A stretch of 64,000 nucleotides of DNA. It comes from Acinetobacter nosocomialis NIPH 2119. GTDB taxonomy: Bacteria; Pseudomonadota; Gammaproteobacteria; Pseudomonadales; Moraxellaceae. Positions 53,486-63,211 of the stretch are shown piece by piece. Each line of letters begins with the position of its first letter. Within the stretch, counting starts at the first letter, position 1. The stretch is taken from positions 1,144,269 through 1,208,268 of the forward strand of contig NZ_KB849239.1 in the NCBI RefSeq assembly GCF_000368085.1, in the 5' to 3' direction. Both the position numbers and the translations under genes were made by a program. The notes under the pieces were generated by a model, which was given only the letters and a program-made list of their open reading frames with translations, had not been told where the DNA came from and ran no database searches.

Positions 53486-55012
53486 CTACACCAAAATTAA
53501 AGCAGGGTTTTCAACAAACTGCTTAAAGCTGGCCAAGAATTTTGCCCCAACTGCGCCATCAATGACTCGGTGATCGCATGACAACGTTGCTGTGACAATC
53601 TCACGAACCACTACATTGCCATTTTCAACAACAGCGCGAGATTCAGAAGCACCTAATGCCATAATTGCACCTTGCGGTGGATTAATAATGGCGTCGAACT
53701 GTTTAACGCCTAACATTCCTAAATTTGAAATGCTAAAGCTACCTCCCTGAAACTCATCAGGTTGTAACTTGCCAGTCTTGGCACGCGTTGCCAAATCACG
53801 CATGTCATCGGAAATCTGTGCTAAAGACTTCTGATTCGCAGCTTTCACAATTGGTGTAATTAAACCATTTGGAATTGCTACGGCCACCGAAATATCCGCT
53901 TGAGAGAACTGTAAAATTGATTGAGTCGCCTCATCAAATTGAACATTCACCTCAGGTACTTTAATCAGTGCCGCCGCCGCTGCCTTAATTAGCATGTCAT
54001 TAATCGAAAGTTTCACTTGTGGAACAGTCTCATTAATCTGCTTACGTAGTTTTTGCAAAGCCTCTACGTTAAGATCGACCACTAAGCGGAAATGCGGTGC
54101 GTTACGTTTTGCAGCCTGTAAGCGTGAAGCAATTGCTTTCCGCATCCCATTCATCGCCACAGTAGTAATGGTCGATTGTGGTTGAGCTACACATTGCACA
54201 GGTTGTTCATTTACCGATGTTGGGTTATTGCGATAGTAAACTGCCTCAACATCTTCTTTACAGACACGGCCACGAGTACCTGAAACACGGCAATCATTTA
54301 GGTTAATGCCCCATTGTTTTGCTAAACGGCGTGCTACAGGTGTCGCTAAAACTTGGCTATCATCGGCCGTAGATTTAACCACTTTAGCTTGAGTTTGCTG
54401 CTTAACATCAGGCCATTGACCACCAGCAGCCTGTACAGCCTTCTGGATGTCTTGAACACTAATACGTCCTTCACGACCAGAACCTGTGACTTTTGCCAAG
54501 TTTACATTGTGTTTTTCTGCAAGCTTCAAGGCATGCGGCGTTGCAAACAACTCATTAGATGTTTGATAACCTTGTAATGACTCTGGTACAGCGTAGTCAT
54601 CTTTCGCTACCTTTGCAGGAGCTGAAGCACTAGCTGCTACAGTCTGTGGTTGTTCTGCTTTTTCAGCAACAGGTACAGATGTTTCCGCTTTATTTTGCTC
54701 CGAAGGTGCTTGAGCTGCTGACCCCCCTAGTGATGCGATAAACTTTTCAATTTCTGCATCAGAAACTTGGCTTTCAGCACATACGGCAATAAGACCACCA
54801 ACAGGTAAAGTATCACCATCTTTCGCTAAAATTTTACGGAACGTTCCAGCAAAAGGCGCTTCTAACACATTGACGATTTTTGTGGTTTCAATTTCACAAA
54901 TTTCATCGCCTTTATTAAAGCTATCACCCTCTTTAATCAACCATTGGGCGATCGTGCCTTCTTCCATGGATAATCCCCATTTTGGGATCTCTAGCGTTTT
55001 AATTTCGCTCAT
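53486..55012 (-). CDS. acoC: Acetoin dehydrogenase E2 (dihydrolipoyl acetyltransferase) with two E3-binding domains
   Basis: A 508-residue E2: an N-terminal lipoyl domain with Lys45 in EIETTKIV, then two peripheral subunit-binding domains separated by a linker (first with FATPHALKLAEKHNVNL and GSGREGRI, second with LATPVARRLAKQWGINL and GTRGRV), then the catalytic domain ending with the SCDHRVIDGAVG active site. Most AcoC proteins carry one such binding domain. The start is one base after the acoB stop, so translation is coupled. It transfers the acetyl group from lipoamide to CoA. Confidence 0.9.
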   Translation of the reverse strand: MSEIKTLEIPKWGLSMEEGTIAQWLIKEGDSFNKGDEICEIETTKIVNVLEAPFAGTFRKILAKDGDTLPVGGLIAVCAESQVSDAEIEKFIASLGGSAAQAPSEQNKAETSVPVAEKAEQPQTVAASASAPAKVAKDDYAVPESLQGYQTSNELFATPHALKLAEKHNVNLAKVTGSGREGRISVQDIQKAVQAAGGQWPDVKQQTQAKVVKSTADDSQVLATPVARRLAKQWGINLNDCRVSGTRGRVCKEDVEAVYYRNNPTSVNEQPVQCVAQPQSTITTVAMNGMRKAIASRLQAAKRNAPHFRLVVDLNVEALQKLRKQINETVPQVKLSINDMLIKAAAAALIKVPEVNVQFDEATQSILQFSQADISVAVAIPNGLITPIVKAANQKSLAQISDDMRDLATRAKTGKLQPDEFQGGSFSISNLGMLGVKQFDAIINPPQGAIMALGASESRAVVENGNVVVREIVTATLSCDHRVIDGAVGAKFLASFKQFVENPALILV

Positions 55013-55013
55013 C

Positions 55014-56033
55014 CTAAGCCTCCAATGTTTTTCGCACAGCTTGCTCAATACGCTCTACACTTGGAATCCATTCTTTTTCTAAAACTGGAGAGAATGGAAC
55101 AGGCGTATGTGGTGGCGTTACGAGTTCAACAGGTGCTTTCAAATAGTGGAAACCTTTTTGGGCGATCAGGGCAGCCACATCATGACCAAAGCCACAGCGT
55201 GCTGCTGATTCATCCACAATAACCACACGCCCAGTCGATGCAACAGACTCTAAAATTCCTTCTTCATCTAGAGGTGAAATTGTTCGAGGGTCGACCACTT
55301 CAACCGAAATGCCATCTTTTGCCAGTTTGTCTGCTACTTCATTAGCACGGTGTACCATCAGGCCTAAAGCAATAATGGTCACGTCTGTCCCTTCACGGGT
55401 GTAATTTGCCACACCAAAAGGAATAGTATAGGCATCATCTGGAACTTCGCCTTTAATGTCATAGAGCATTTTATGTTCACAGAAAACTACAGGGTCGTCA
55501 TCACGAATAGCCTGAATTAACAGCCCTTTCACATCATATGGGCTAGATGGAACTACAACTTTTAAGCCCGGAACCGCAGCAAATACGTTATAAGGTGACT
55601 GAGAATGCTGAGCTGCTGCAGAAAAACCTGCGCCGATCATGCCACGTACAACCATTGGTGCTTTTGCTTTTCCACCGAACATATAACGGAATTTAGCGGC
55701 TTGGTTATAGAGCATGTCATGACACACGCCATAGAAATCCATAAACATTAAATCGGCAACAGGACGTAAACCTGTTGCTGCAGCACCAGCAGCCATACCG
55801 ATAATTGCAGACTCGGTAATTGGCGTATCAATAACACGTTCCGAACCAAATTCTGTCCATAAGCCTTTGGTTACGCCCAATACACCACCGAAACCTTCTA
55901 ACTGATTTTCTTCAGTATTTTTACCGCCGTGCCCACCGCGAACATCTTCACCAACAACAAATACGGTTGGATCACGGCGCATTTCTGATTCAATGGCTTC
56001 TTTAATTGCATTACGAAAACTTTTATTTGGCAT
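55014..56033 (-). CDS. acoB: Acetoin dehydrogenase E1 beta subunit
   Basis: A 339-residue transketolase-type beta subunit (VFVVGEDVRGGHGGKN near the start, RVIDTPITESAI, HSQSPY and a C-terminal transketolase domain with VVIVDESAARCGFG). The start is at 56033 with AGGAA upstream; longer in-frame ATGs lie inside acoA. With acoA it forms the thiamine-diphosphate E1 that cleaves acetoin to acetaldehyde and an acetyl group. Confidence 0.92.
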   Translation of the reverse strand: MPNKSFRNAIKEAIESEMRRDPTVFVVGEDVRGGHGGKNTEENQLEGFGGVLGVTKGLWTEFGSERVIDTPITESAIIGMAAGAAATGLRPVADLMFMDFYGVCHDMLYNQAAKFRYMFGGKAKAPMVVRGMIGAGFSAAAQHSQSPYNVFAAVPGLKVVVPSSPYDVKGLLIQAIRDDDPVVFCEHKMLYDIKGEVPDDAYTIPFGVANYTREGTDVTIIALGLMVHRANEVADKLAKDGISVEVVDPRTISPLDEEGILESVASTGRVVIVDESAARCGFGHDVAALIAQKGFHYLKAPVELVTPPHTPVPFSPVLEKEWIPSVERIEQAVRKTLEA

Positions 56034-56046
56034 CTTTACTATTCCT

Positions 56047-57009
56047 TTAGTAAGAGACATAGACGTCAGTAAGGAGTTGTTCTGGTTTCGGATATGCCGC
56101 AGCACGGGCTTTAGCAACGGCATCATCAACATTTGCCTTTGAAGCTGCATCAATCTCGTCTAGTTTGGCTTCATCAATTTTGCCTTTGACTTTCTCACGG
56201 AAAATTTTCAAAGGATCTTTATTTTCTTTAATGAACTCGACTTCTTCTTTAGAACGAATCAAGCCAGGATCACCTTCGAAGTGGCCATAAAAACGGTTTG
56301 TGATGGTTTCAATCACGCTTGGACCTTCACCACGGCGCGCGCGTTCAATGGCAGTTTGAGCGGCTTCATAGACAGCAAAGAAGTCTGTACCGTCAACTTT
56401 AACTGCCGGTAAACCAAAGCCTGCTGCACGGCCAGCAATGTCTTTGCTTCCTACCGCGTAATCATGACCAGTACCTTCGCCAAAACCGTTATTTTCAAAA
56501 ACGAAAATTACTGGAAGTTTAAGAACAACAGCCATGTTCATCGCTTCAAAAGTAAGGCCTTGGTTTGAGCCGCCGTCACCTGTAAAAGACAGTCCGACGC
56601 CACCAGTCTTTAAGGTTTTTGCTGTCAAAGCTGCACCAATTGCTAAAGGAGGTCCACCACCCACAATTCCGTTGGCACCGAGCATACCTTTATCTAAGTC
56701 GGCAATATGCATAGAACCGCCTTTTCCACGGCACAGCCCGTCATCTTTACCGAAAATTTCCAGCATCATGGCGTGAATGTCGCATCCTTTTGCAATACAG
56801 TGTCCATGTCCACGGTGTGTTGAAGTGATATAGTCTTTGTCGGTTAAGTTTTCGCAAATCCCGACTGCTACAGCTTCTTCTCCGCTATATAAGTGAATAA
56901 AGCCTGGAATATCACCATTGGTATTTTCTTCATGAAGTCGATCTTCAAATTCACGAATATCACGCATGCGCTTATATGCTGCGAGTAATTGCTCTTCCGT
57001 TAATTGCAT
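56047..57009 (-). CDS. acoA: Acetoin dehydrogenase E1 alpha subunit
   Basis: A 320-residue thiamine-diphosphate enzyme subunit. The cofactor motif begins GDGGSNQGLTFEAMN and ends with FENN at the usual 30-residue distance. STHRGHGH and GGSMHI help bind the cofactor. It is the first gene of the aco operon. A lipoyl synthase gene lies divergently across a 364-bp spacer, and the presumed regulator follows that. Confidence 0.92.
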   Translation of the reverse strand: MQLTEEQLLAAYKRMRDIREFEDRLHEENTNGDIPGFIHLYSGEEAVAVGICENLTDKDYITSTHRGHGHCIAKGCDIHAMMLEIFGKDDGLCRGKGGSMHIADLDKGMLGANGIVGGGPPLAIGAALTAKTLKTGGVGLSFTGDGGSNQGLTFEAMNMAVVLKLPVIFVFENNGFGEGTGHDYAVGSKDIAGRAAGFGLPAVKVDGTDFFAVYEAAQTAIERARRGEGPSVIETITNRFYGHFEGDPGLIRSKEEVEFIKENKDPLKIFREKVKGKIDEAKLDEIDAASKANVDDAVAKARAAAYPKPEQLLTDVYVSY

Positions 57010-57373
57010 ATCCTTTTCCTTTATTATCTTGATTATTTAAAATCAACCAAGTTTCAGCGAGAGTTATATATTTCGCTATAAATAATAAAGCTCAATTTAA
57101 TTTAATATGCTATTAGACTAAAAAGTTTTAAATGATTTTTTTAGCTATTATTTTTTATTTTTCACAAACTTAACTAGCGAAAATAAAATTAAAAAATTTT
57201 AATTCATTTCATATGTTTATAAAACAAACCTTTAACCAACCTTTATTAATTTATAATATTTGCTGTGCATTATACGCATTAATAAATTCTTTATTTTTTT
57301 GTTTATATAAATAAGGTTTTTATTATAAACAGTCTAGTTAAAAATTAATTTAATATAAAATGGAATTTTATAT
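57010..57373. other. 364-bp divergent spacer acoA / lipA
   Basis: Very AT-rich. No sigma-54 -24/-12 pair was found on either strand by eye, unlike the AcoR-controlled aco promoters of other bacteria. A loose inverted repeat AGCGA...TCGCT lies near 57052-57076. No gene. Confidence 0.5.
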
Positions 57374-58360
57374 ATGGACTTAAAAAGGCAAATAGAAACA
57401 GGTATTAAATTAAGAGGAATAGATAAAGTTTCTCGTATTCCTATTAAAATTTTACCTACCGAAGAATTACCTAAAAAACCTGAATGGATTCGAGCAAAAG
57501 TAACTGATTTCGAAGAAATTCAACGTATCAAAAATTTATTACGCCAACAACAACTACATAGTGTTTGCGAAGAAGCCGCATGTCCAAATCTACCTGAATG
57601 TTTTGGTGGTGGTACGGCAACCTTTATGATTATGGGAGACATTTGTACAAGACGTTGTCCTTTCTGCGATGTAGCACATGGTCGTCCAATGCCTTTAGAT
57701 GAAAATGAACCTAAACATCTAGCTGAGACGGTCGCTAATCTAAACTTAAAATATGTAGTCATTACCTCTGTAGACCGTGATGATCTACACGATGGTGGCG
57801 CAGCACATTTTGTGAAGTGTATTGAAGAAATCAGAAACCGTTGTCCAGACACGCTAATTGAAATTTTAGTTCCAGACTTTCGTGGCCGTTTAGAAACAGC
57901 ACTCTCTACATTAAGCTTATCACCACCCGATGTGTTTAATCATAATATTGAGACAGTGCCACGTTTATATAAAGCGATGCGTCCCGGTTCGGACTATCAG
58001 CATTCACTAAATTTATTAAAACGTTTTAAAAAATACTGTCCAGATATCAAAACTAAATGCGGCCTAATGGTAGGGTTAGGAGAAATTGAAGCTGAGGTTA
58101 TTGCTCTACTCAATGATTTAAAAGATCATGATGTAGATTTAGTGACTATTGGACAATATTTACAGCCCTCTAAATCACATGCCCCTATTCACCGGTTTGT
58201 GAATTTACAAGAATTTGAAAGATACACACAGCATGGTAAGCGTTTAGGCTTTAAAAATATCTGGAGTGCACCAATGGTCCGTTCTAGCTATTTTGCCGAT
58301 CGGCAATATTTCGGTGAACCTGCACCAAAGCCATTTTCAAGAGAGGACGTTTTGTCATAG
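57374..58360 (+). CDS. lipA: Lipoyl synthase dedicated to the acetoin complex (AcoS-like)
   Basis: A 328-residue radical SAM enzyme with both cluster motifs: the auxiliary CX4CX5C ([12 protein letters not shown]) near residue 68 and the radical SAM CX3CX2C (CTRRCPFC) near residue 95, plus a C-terminal RSSYFAD serine ligand motif. It inserts two sulfur atoms into octanoyl-E2. Divergent placement from acoABC suggests a second lipoyl synthase co-expressed with the acetoin complex, as with AcoS in Pelobacter; the housekeeping lipA is normally beside lipB elsewhere. Confidence 0.9.
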   Translation: MDLKRQIETGIKLRGIDKVSRIPIKILPTEELPKKPEWIRAKVTDFEEIQRIKNLLRQQQLHSVCEEAACPNLPECFGGGTATFMIMGDICTRRCPFCDVAHGRPMPLDENEPKHLAETVANLNLKYVVITSVDRDDLHDGGAAHFVKCIEEIRNRCPDTLIEILVPDFRGRLETALSTLSLSPPDVFNHNIETVPRLYKAMRPGSDYQHSLNLLKRFKKYCPDIKTKCGLMVGLGEIEAEVIALLNDLKDHDVDLVTIGQYLQPSKSHAPIHRFVNLQEFERYTQHGKRLGFKNIWSAPMVRSSYFADRQYFGEPAPKPFSREDVLS

Positions 58361-58517
58361 GACGAGGCGAAATAACAAAACTTACCCAATAGGATAATAG
58401 TCAAACTGTTTAAAATTATTTAAGGTAAATGAAATAACGAGGAAATAGTCACAATAAGAAAGCTAAACCTGTTGAGCGGCCACGGATACGCCATTTCAAC
58501 GATAAAGGAACTTCGAT

Positions 58518-59657
58518 ATGGATATGTCAAAACAATTATTATTGCCTTCTACAGATAACCTTCCGTCTTTCTTTAGACCGGAAACAATCTCAGAAACACC
58601 TTGTTTAGGAAAAAAGCCGTCACTCGATCTAGATGCGGCTCCTATATTTGATCTAGATCAGGAATGGCAACATTCCTTATTTGGTCGTTCAATCCAAGAG
58701 TGCCATAGAAATTTGATGCATATTGCTGAAGATGCAGATATGGCAATTGGGGTGACTGACCCTCATGGTACTTTACTCTGGACATGGAGTAGTACACCTA
58801 TGCGTTCATCTGCTGAACAAGTTCATTTTGTTGAAGGTGGACAATGGTCAACTCAAGCAGTGGGTCAAAATGCAATTGGTCTTGCCCTAAATACACATTC
58901 AGCAAGCTGTGTTTATTCACATGAAAACCAGATGAACAGTGTTAGAGACTGGGTATGTTATGCAGCGCCTATCACCGATGCAAACACAGGTCAGTTTTAT
59001 GGCATTATGAACTTATCAACTAAATATCAAAAGCATAACTCACTGGGAATTTTAGCGGTTGAACGCTGTGCTGATATTGTAAAACAAGCCATTCAACTTC
59101 ATCAAAAGAACATTTTATATATTAAGGCGCTAGGCACACCTAAAATTCAATATAACCAACATGGTTTAACACTCACGCAGCGCCAAATCGAAATTTTATG
59201 TATCCTTGCTTTATGCCCGGAAGGCATAAACCTAGAAGAGCTTCACTATGCTTTATATGGCGATCGGCCAGTGAGTACCACTACACTAAAAGCTGAACTT
59301 TCACAGCTTCGAAACCTGATTCCCGATGTTATCGAGTCACGACCATATAGACTTAACTGTGAAATTCAATGTGACTTTCTTATGGCTGAGCAAGCATTAA
59401 ACTTAGGTTTTACTGCCACCACTTTAACACTGTATAGAGGTAGTTTTTTAGCCAAATCAGAAAGCCCATTTTTGTGTGCTTGGAGAGATTGCTTTGATGC
59501 CCGCTTGAGTCATGTTATCTATCAAATTGATGATGTAGACCAACTATTACGTGTGGTTAGCCGCGTTCCTGACCGTGTAGATGCCGTTGAACGCTTACTT
59601 GAGCTTCTGCCTGAAGAAACGCCTTATCGGACAAAGCTCTTAAAATTGCTTGAATAA
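58518..59657 (+). CDS. GAF-domain regulator with winged-helix output, probable acetoin regulator
   Basis: A 379-residue protein. Residues ~50-215 resemble the N-terminal sensor plus GAF region of AcoR (DADMAIGVTDPHGTLLWTWS, QNAIGLALNTHSA, RDWVCYAAPITD). AcoR proteins then continue with a sigma-54 AAA+ module; this one does not. Residues ~220-290 instead look like a winged helix (LTLTQRQIEILCILALCP ... SQLRNLIPDVIESRPYRL), followed by a small helical tail. AAAGGAAC precedes the ATG. Position beside lipA/aco makes it the likely acetoin sensor working with ordinary sigma-70 promoters. Confidence 0.75.
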   Translation: MDMSKQLLLPSTDNLPSFFRPETISETPCLGKKPSLDLDAAPIFDLDQEWQHSLFGRSIQECHRNLMHIAEDADMAIGVTDPHGTLLWTWSSTPMRSSAEQVHFVEGGQWSTQAVGQNAIGLALNTHSASCVYSHENQMNSVRDWVCYAAPITDANTGQFYGIMNLSTKYQKHNSLGILAVERCADIVKQAIQLHQKNILYIKALGTPKIQYNQHGLTLTQRQIEILCILALCPEGINLEELHYALYGDRPVSTTTLKAELSQLRNLIPDVIESRPYRLNCEIQCDFLMAEQALNLGFTATTLTLYRGSFLAKSESPFLCAWRDCFDARLSHVIYQIDDVDQLLRVVSRVPDRVDAVERLLELLPEETPYRTKLLKLLE

Positions 59658-59663
59658 AATAAA

Positions 59664-59696
59664 AGGGAGAAGATCTAACAATATTCTCCCTCTTTT
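59664..59696 (+). terminator. Terminator of the GAF regulator gene
   Basis: AGGGAGAA (59664-59671) pairs with TTCTCCCT (59684-59691) around a 12-base loop, followed by CTTTT, between convergent stops at 59657 and 59705. Confidence 0.75.
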
Positions 59697-59704
59697 AAAT
59701 GAAA

Positions 59705-60457
59705 TTAAGCCGAGGCTTGAAGCTGTACCCTATAGCAATCATCTAAAGCTAGTTCATAATAACGTAACCCTTCTTCAGCAGCATGAAATGCTTTTTGCTG
59801 CCAATCAGGTCGATCATTCGACAACCGCTTAATCAACTCCATGGCTTCATAAGGATGTAAATCATCATAATGAGCATGAGCACGTAACCATGCTAAAGAG
59901 CGTTTATCAATAGTGACCTCAGGATGATCTGTATAAGCGTGAATACCTTTATAAACTTGAATAGACCAATCACCTGTCGCCCATTCAATTGCCAAATTGG
60001 TCGCAGCCAAACATTCAGCCAAGTTACCGCGATGACTCATATTCCATAAAAAGTGATTCACAGCATTCATTGCAGCTGGGGGGCGCACGCTATCAAGCTG
60101 TTCTACAGTTAATCCAAAACCTTTAGCCCAATCACGATACCACTGTAGATGACGCTCTTCGACCTTAATATTTTGAATTAACCAGTCTCGTGTTTCTGTT
60201 ACACCTGGTTCTGCAAAAGCAGTTGCTTTAGCTAACGCACCAGCCATATATGACGGGAAATGCGCTACCAATGGATAGAAATTAAGTAAAGCATAACGGA
60301 AACTTTCTAGGCTCAATCCCCCATTGGCCATTTCAGTAAAAAACGGATGTTTACTCACCCGTTCCTTCACTGGTAAAAGATCCTCCCAAAACCGCTGAGA
60401 CCATCCATTATGCGGCGTAATTTCTAAACTCATTCCATATTGATTTAGAGCAGTCAT
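59705..60457 (-). CDS. Haem-oxygenase-like (TenA/PqqC-fold) iron-containing redox protein
   Basis: A 250-residue all-helical protein of the PqqC/TenA/haem-oxygenase-like superfamily. VEERHLQWYRDW (near residue 97) and AHAHYDDLHPYEAMEL (near residue 194) give the E-x2-H and H/D-x3-H pattern of the diiron oxidase (HDO) group. It lacks the thiamin-hydrolase Cys signature of TenA. It is convergent with the acetoin regulator gene. Substrate and role are unknown; the common database name TenA family regulator is probably wrong. Confidence 0.7.
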   Translation of the reverse strand: MTALNQYGMSLEITPHNGWSQRFWEDLLPVKERVSKHPFFTEMANGGLSLESFRYALLNFYPLVAHFPSYMAGALAKATAFAEPGVTETRDWLIQNIKVEERHLQWYRDWAKGFGLTVEQLDSVRPPAAMNAVNHFLWNMSHRGNLAECLAATNLAIEWATGDWSIQVYKGIHAYTDHPEVTIDKRSLAWLRAHAHYDDLHPYEAMELIKRLSNDRPDWQQKAFHAAEEGLRYYELALDDCYRVQLQASA

Positions 60458-60777
60458 TGCTAATTTTCCTATTTATATGACAGCAATCATCTGTACTTCA
60501 CGGCTATAAGTCTATCCGAAAATGATAAAGATACAATCTTTAATCGACCATTTGTAATTTTTTCTCAAAGGTTTTGAATCTTTAGATAATTGTGACGCTA
60601 ATCATTGAAATGTCGTGATTTTTATCACAATAAGGGCCTATAAAAATCATTACTTTTTTAAAAAATCTGTATTATTATTTTGAATAAACCACACATTATA
60701 TAACCAATACTTTTAGATGGAACTTTAATAAAACAAGTCGCATTTTATGCCAACTTCCAATATAGAGAGCATTAATT
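60458..60777. other. 320-bp divergent spacer with CRP/FNR-like palindrome
   Basis: No gene. GTGAT-TTTT-ATCAC at 60615-60628... (arms 60615-60619 and 60624-60628) has the layout of FNR/Anr-type sites (5-bp arms, 4-base gap) with CRP-like half-sites. It lies about 150 bases upstream of the GGDEF gene and 160 bases upstream of the divergent gene. Confidence 0.4.
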
Positions 60778-62007
60778 ATGAAGTTGCAAGGTTCCAATAT
60801 ATTGGGACAGGAACAAATAGATTTATTAACCACACGCGGATTGAATTTCGTATGGTTTCCAAAGCAACTTGAAACGATCTATCGTTTTCAATATCAAAAT
60901 GGTGCAGCCTATGAGTTTCGCTATAGAGCACCTATTATTTTAATATTATATTTATTTTTAAGCTTTGGTATATACCAAGTTTTACCAACCGACCAAGTTT
61001 TATCCTGGTTAAGCTATTATTCTTGGGTAGGCATAATTGTTTTAATCGCATGGATTTTATCATTTATTAAAAAATTAAATCAGTGGTTTGATTATTATGT
61101 CGGAATTGGATCTGCTGCTGCAGTTGCCATAACATTTATTTTAATTAACGTTTTAGAAAATGGCCAAGATAATGTTCTTTTTCATGCAGCAATGATGTAT
61201 GCCATTGTGATTATCTACGGTGCAGTAGGTATGCGCTTTTATACTGCCATTATTGCAGGATGGGTCGGTGGCCTTGTTGGTATTTTAGTCAGTACTTATG
61301 TAAAAGGCGATATAGATTGGACGTTTTTGAACCGCACATATACGTTTAGTAGTTTCTTAGGAATGACGCTTGCCTACGCTACAGACCGTCAACACCGGGA
61401 AAACTATTTACAAAACTGTATGATTGAACTCAACCGTATTGAACTCATGCAACAAGCGCAGCAGTTGTCTTTGCTTTCACAACAAGATGCTTTAACCGGA
61501 CTTGCTAACCGACGTTATCTTGATGAAACACTTGATAATGAGTGGCGTCGTGCACTACGCCATGAAACACCACTTACTATTATGATGGTTGATATTGATT
61601 TCTTTAAACCCTATAACGATACATTAGGACATCTTAAAGGCGATCAGTGTTTAAAAGATATTGCGACTGCTATTTCTTCAATTGCTGCTCGTAGTGGAGA
61701 TTTAGTTGCTCGCTATGGCGGCGAAGAGTTCTTGCTGCTCTTCCCTATGACGAATGCACAACAAGCTCAAATTCAAGTCGAAAGATTAATGAATGCAATT
61801 AAAAAAATCGCCATTGTTCATCCATGTAGCAGTGTTTCACCATACGTAACCATTAGTGCGGGTGTGGCAACAACAATTCCACGTTTAAATGATTCAATTT
61901 CTGCTTTTGTTAGTCGTGCTGATCATGCGCTCTATCAGGCAAAAACAAATGGCCGTAATCAGTATCAAATTGCTGTAAATCAAGAACAAATCGTAGATTT
62001 AACCTAA
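60778..62007 (+). CDS. Membrane-bound diguanylate cyclase (GGDEF protein)
   Basis: A 409-residue protein: a membrane region of about six helices (residues ~45-200), a short coiled linker, and a GGDEF domain (~235-400) with an intact GGEEF active site (ARYGGEEFLLLFP). The product-inhibition I-site RxxD (RSGD) lies exactly five residues before it. It should make cyclic-di-GMP from two GTP and be feedback-inhibited. The N-terminal region resembles no well-known sensor. Single gene with its own terminator. Confidence 0.9.
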   Translation: MKLQGSNILGQEQIDLLTTRGLNFVWFPKQLETIYRFQYQNGAAYEFRYRAPIILILYLFLSFGIYQVLPTDQVLSWLSYYSWVGIIVLIAWILSFIKKLNQWFDYYVGIGSAAAVAITFILINVLENGQDNVLFHAAMMYAIVIIYGAVGMRFYTAIIAGWVGGLVGILVSTYVKGDIDWTFLNRTYTFSSFLGMTLAYATDRQHRENYLQNCMIELNRIELMQQAQQLSLLSQQDALTGLANRRYLDETLDNEWRRALRHETPLTIMMVDIDFFKPYNDTLGHLKGDQCLKDIATAISSIAARSGDLVARYGGEEFLLLFPMTNAQQAQIQVERLMNAIKKIAIVHPCSSVSPYVTISAGVATTIPRLNDSISAFVSRADHALYQAKTNGRNQYQIAVNQEQIVDLT

Positions 62008-62052
62008 TAATTAGTTAAAAGATATATATTTAATTAAAAAATTGCTCTCAAT

Positions 62053-62089
62053 AAAAAAGCCACATACTTTAAATTATGTGGCTTTTTTT
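62053..62089. terminator. Bidirectional terminator GGDEF / aroC
   Basis: A 14-bp perfect stem (62053-62066 with 62075-62088), 8-base loop and T-runs on both strands, between convergent stops. Confidence 0.9.
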
Positions 62090-62107
62090 AGTTAACGAGA
62101 GCTAGAA

Positions 62108-63199
62108 CTATGGTTCAATTGGTGCAAATGGAGGAACAACATCCGCGTTTTGAGCACGATGACGTAAAAAATGATCCATTAGCACAATTGCTAACATTGC
62201 TTCCGCAATCGGAGTTGCTCGAACACCCACGCACGGATCATGACGGCCCTTAGTCAACACATCGGTATCTTCACGGTTTAAATTAATGGTTTTACCTGGA
62301 GTGGTGATACTTGCAGTCGGTTTTAGTGCAATTGCTACACGAATGGTTTGACCACTTGAAATACCACCTAAAATACCACCTGCATGATTCGCTAGAAAGC
62401 CATGACTAGTCAATTCGTCACGTGTTTCATGTCCGAACTGTCCCGCTACAGCAAAACCATCGCCGATTTCAACGCCTTTAACTGCATTAATACTCATCAT
62501 TGCATGTGCAATATCAGCGTCTAAACGGTCAAAAACAGGCTCGCCCCAACCTACAGGAACTTTCTCAGCTAAAATTTCTAACTTGGCGCCACAGCTTGTA
62601 CCTTGTTCACGTAAAGACGTAACCAATGCTTCAAAACGAGGAACAGCATCTACATCGCCACAGAAAAAAGGATTATTTGGAACTTCATTCCAATCTAACT
62701 TTTCAGCAACTTCGTTACCAATTTGAGTGACATGACCACGAATCAAGACACCAAATTTTTCTGCTAAATATTTCTTTGCAATAGCACCCGCTGCAACACG
62801 CATAGCAGTTTCACGAGCACTTGAACGACCACCACCACGATAATCACGGAAACCATACTTTTGCGTATAAGTGTAATCTGCATGACCCGGTCTAAAAGTT
62901 TGCGCAATATTTCCATAATCTTTCGATTTTTGGTCAGTATTACGAATAAGCAAACCGATTGGTGTACCAGTCGTCTTACCTTCAAATACACCTGAAATGA
63001 TTTCAACCTGATCAGGCTCTTTACGCTGAGTCGCAAATTTTGATGTACCCGGCTTACGACGGTCCAAATCTATTTGCAAATCTTCTTCGGTTAATGCAAG
63101 ACCTGGCGGCACGCCATCAACAATTGCCATTAAACCAACCCCATGCGATTCACCGCATGTAGTCACACGAAAGAGTTGTCCAATAGTGTTCCCTGCCAT
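62108..63199 (-). CDS. aroC: Chorismate synthase
   Basis: A 363-residue FMN-dependent enzyme with the family signatures [18 protein letters not shown] near the start, [26 protein letters not shown] near residue 130 and [17 protein letters not shown] near the end. It makes chorismate from EPSP in aromatic amino acid synthesis. Length is as usual. It follows prmB by 12 bases, an arrangement common in Acinetobacter and Pseudomonas. Confidence 0.95.
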   Translation of the reverse strand: MAGNTIGQLFRVTTCGESHGVGLMAIVDGVPPGLALTEEDLQIDLDRRKPGTSKFATQRKEPDQVEIISGVFEGKTTGTPIGLLIRNTDQKSKDYGNIAQTFRPGHADYTYTQKYGFRDYRGGGRSSARETAMRVAAGAIAKKYLAEKFGVLIRGHVTQIGNEVAEKLDWNEVPNNPFFCGDVDAVPRFEALVTSLREQGTSCGAKLEILAEKVPVGWGEPVFDRLDADIAHAMMSINAVKGVEIGDGFAVAGQFGHETRDELTSHGFLANHAGGILGGISSGQTIRVAIALKPTASITTPGKTINLNREDTDVLTKGRHDPCVGVRATPIAEAMLAIVLMDHFLRHRAQNADVVPPFAPIEP

Positions 63200-63211
63200 A
63201 CGTACAACTCC

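Noticed and set aside
56033..56153. Longer acoB and acoC starts
   Set aside because: The extra residues overlap the preceding genes and do not belong to the families; the internal ATGs have proper ribosome sites.
57010..57373. Sigma-54 promoter for acoA or lipA
   Set aside because: No GG-N10-GC with good flanks was found on either strand.
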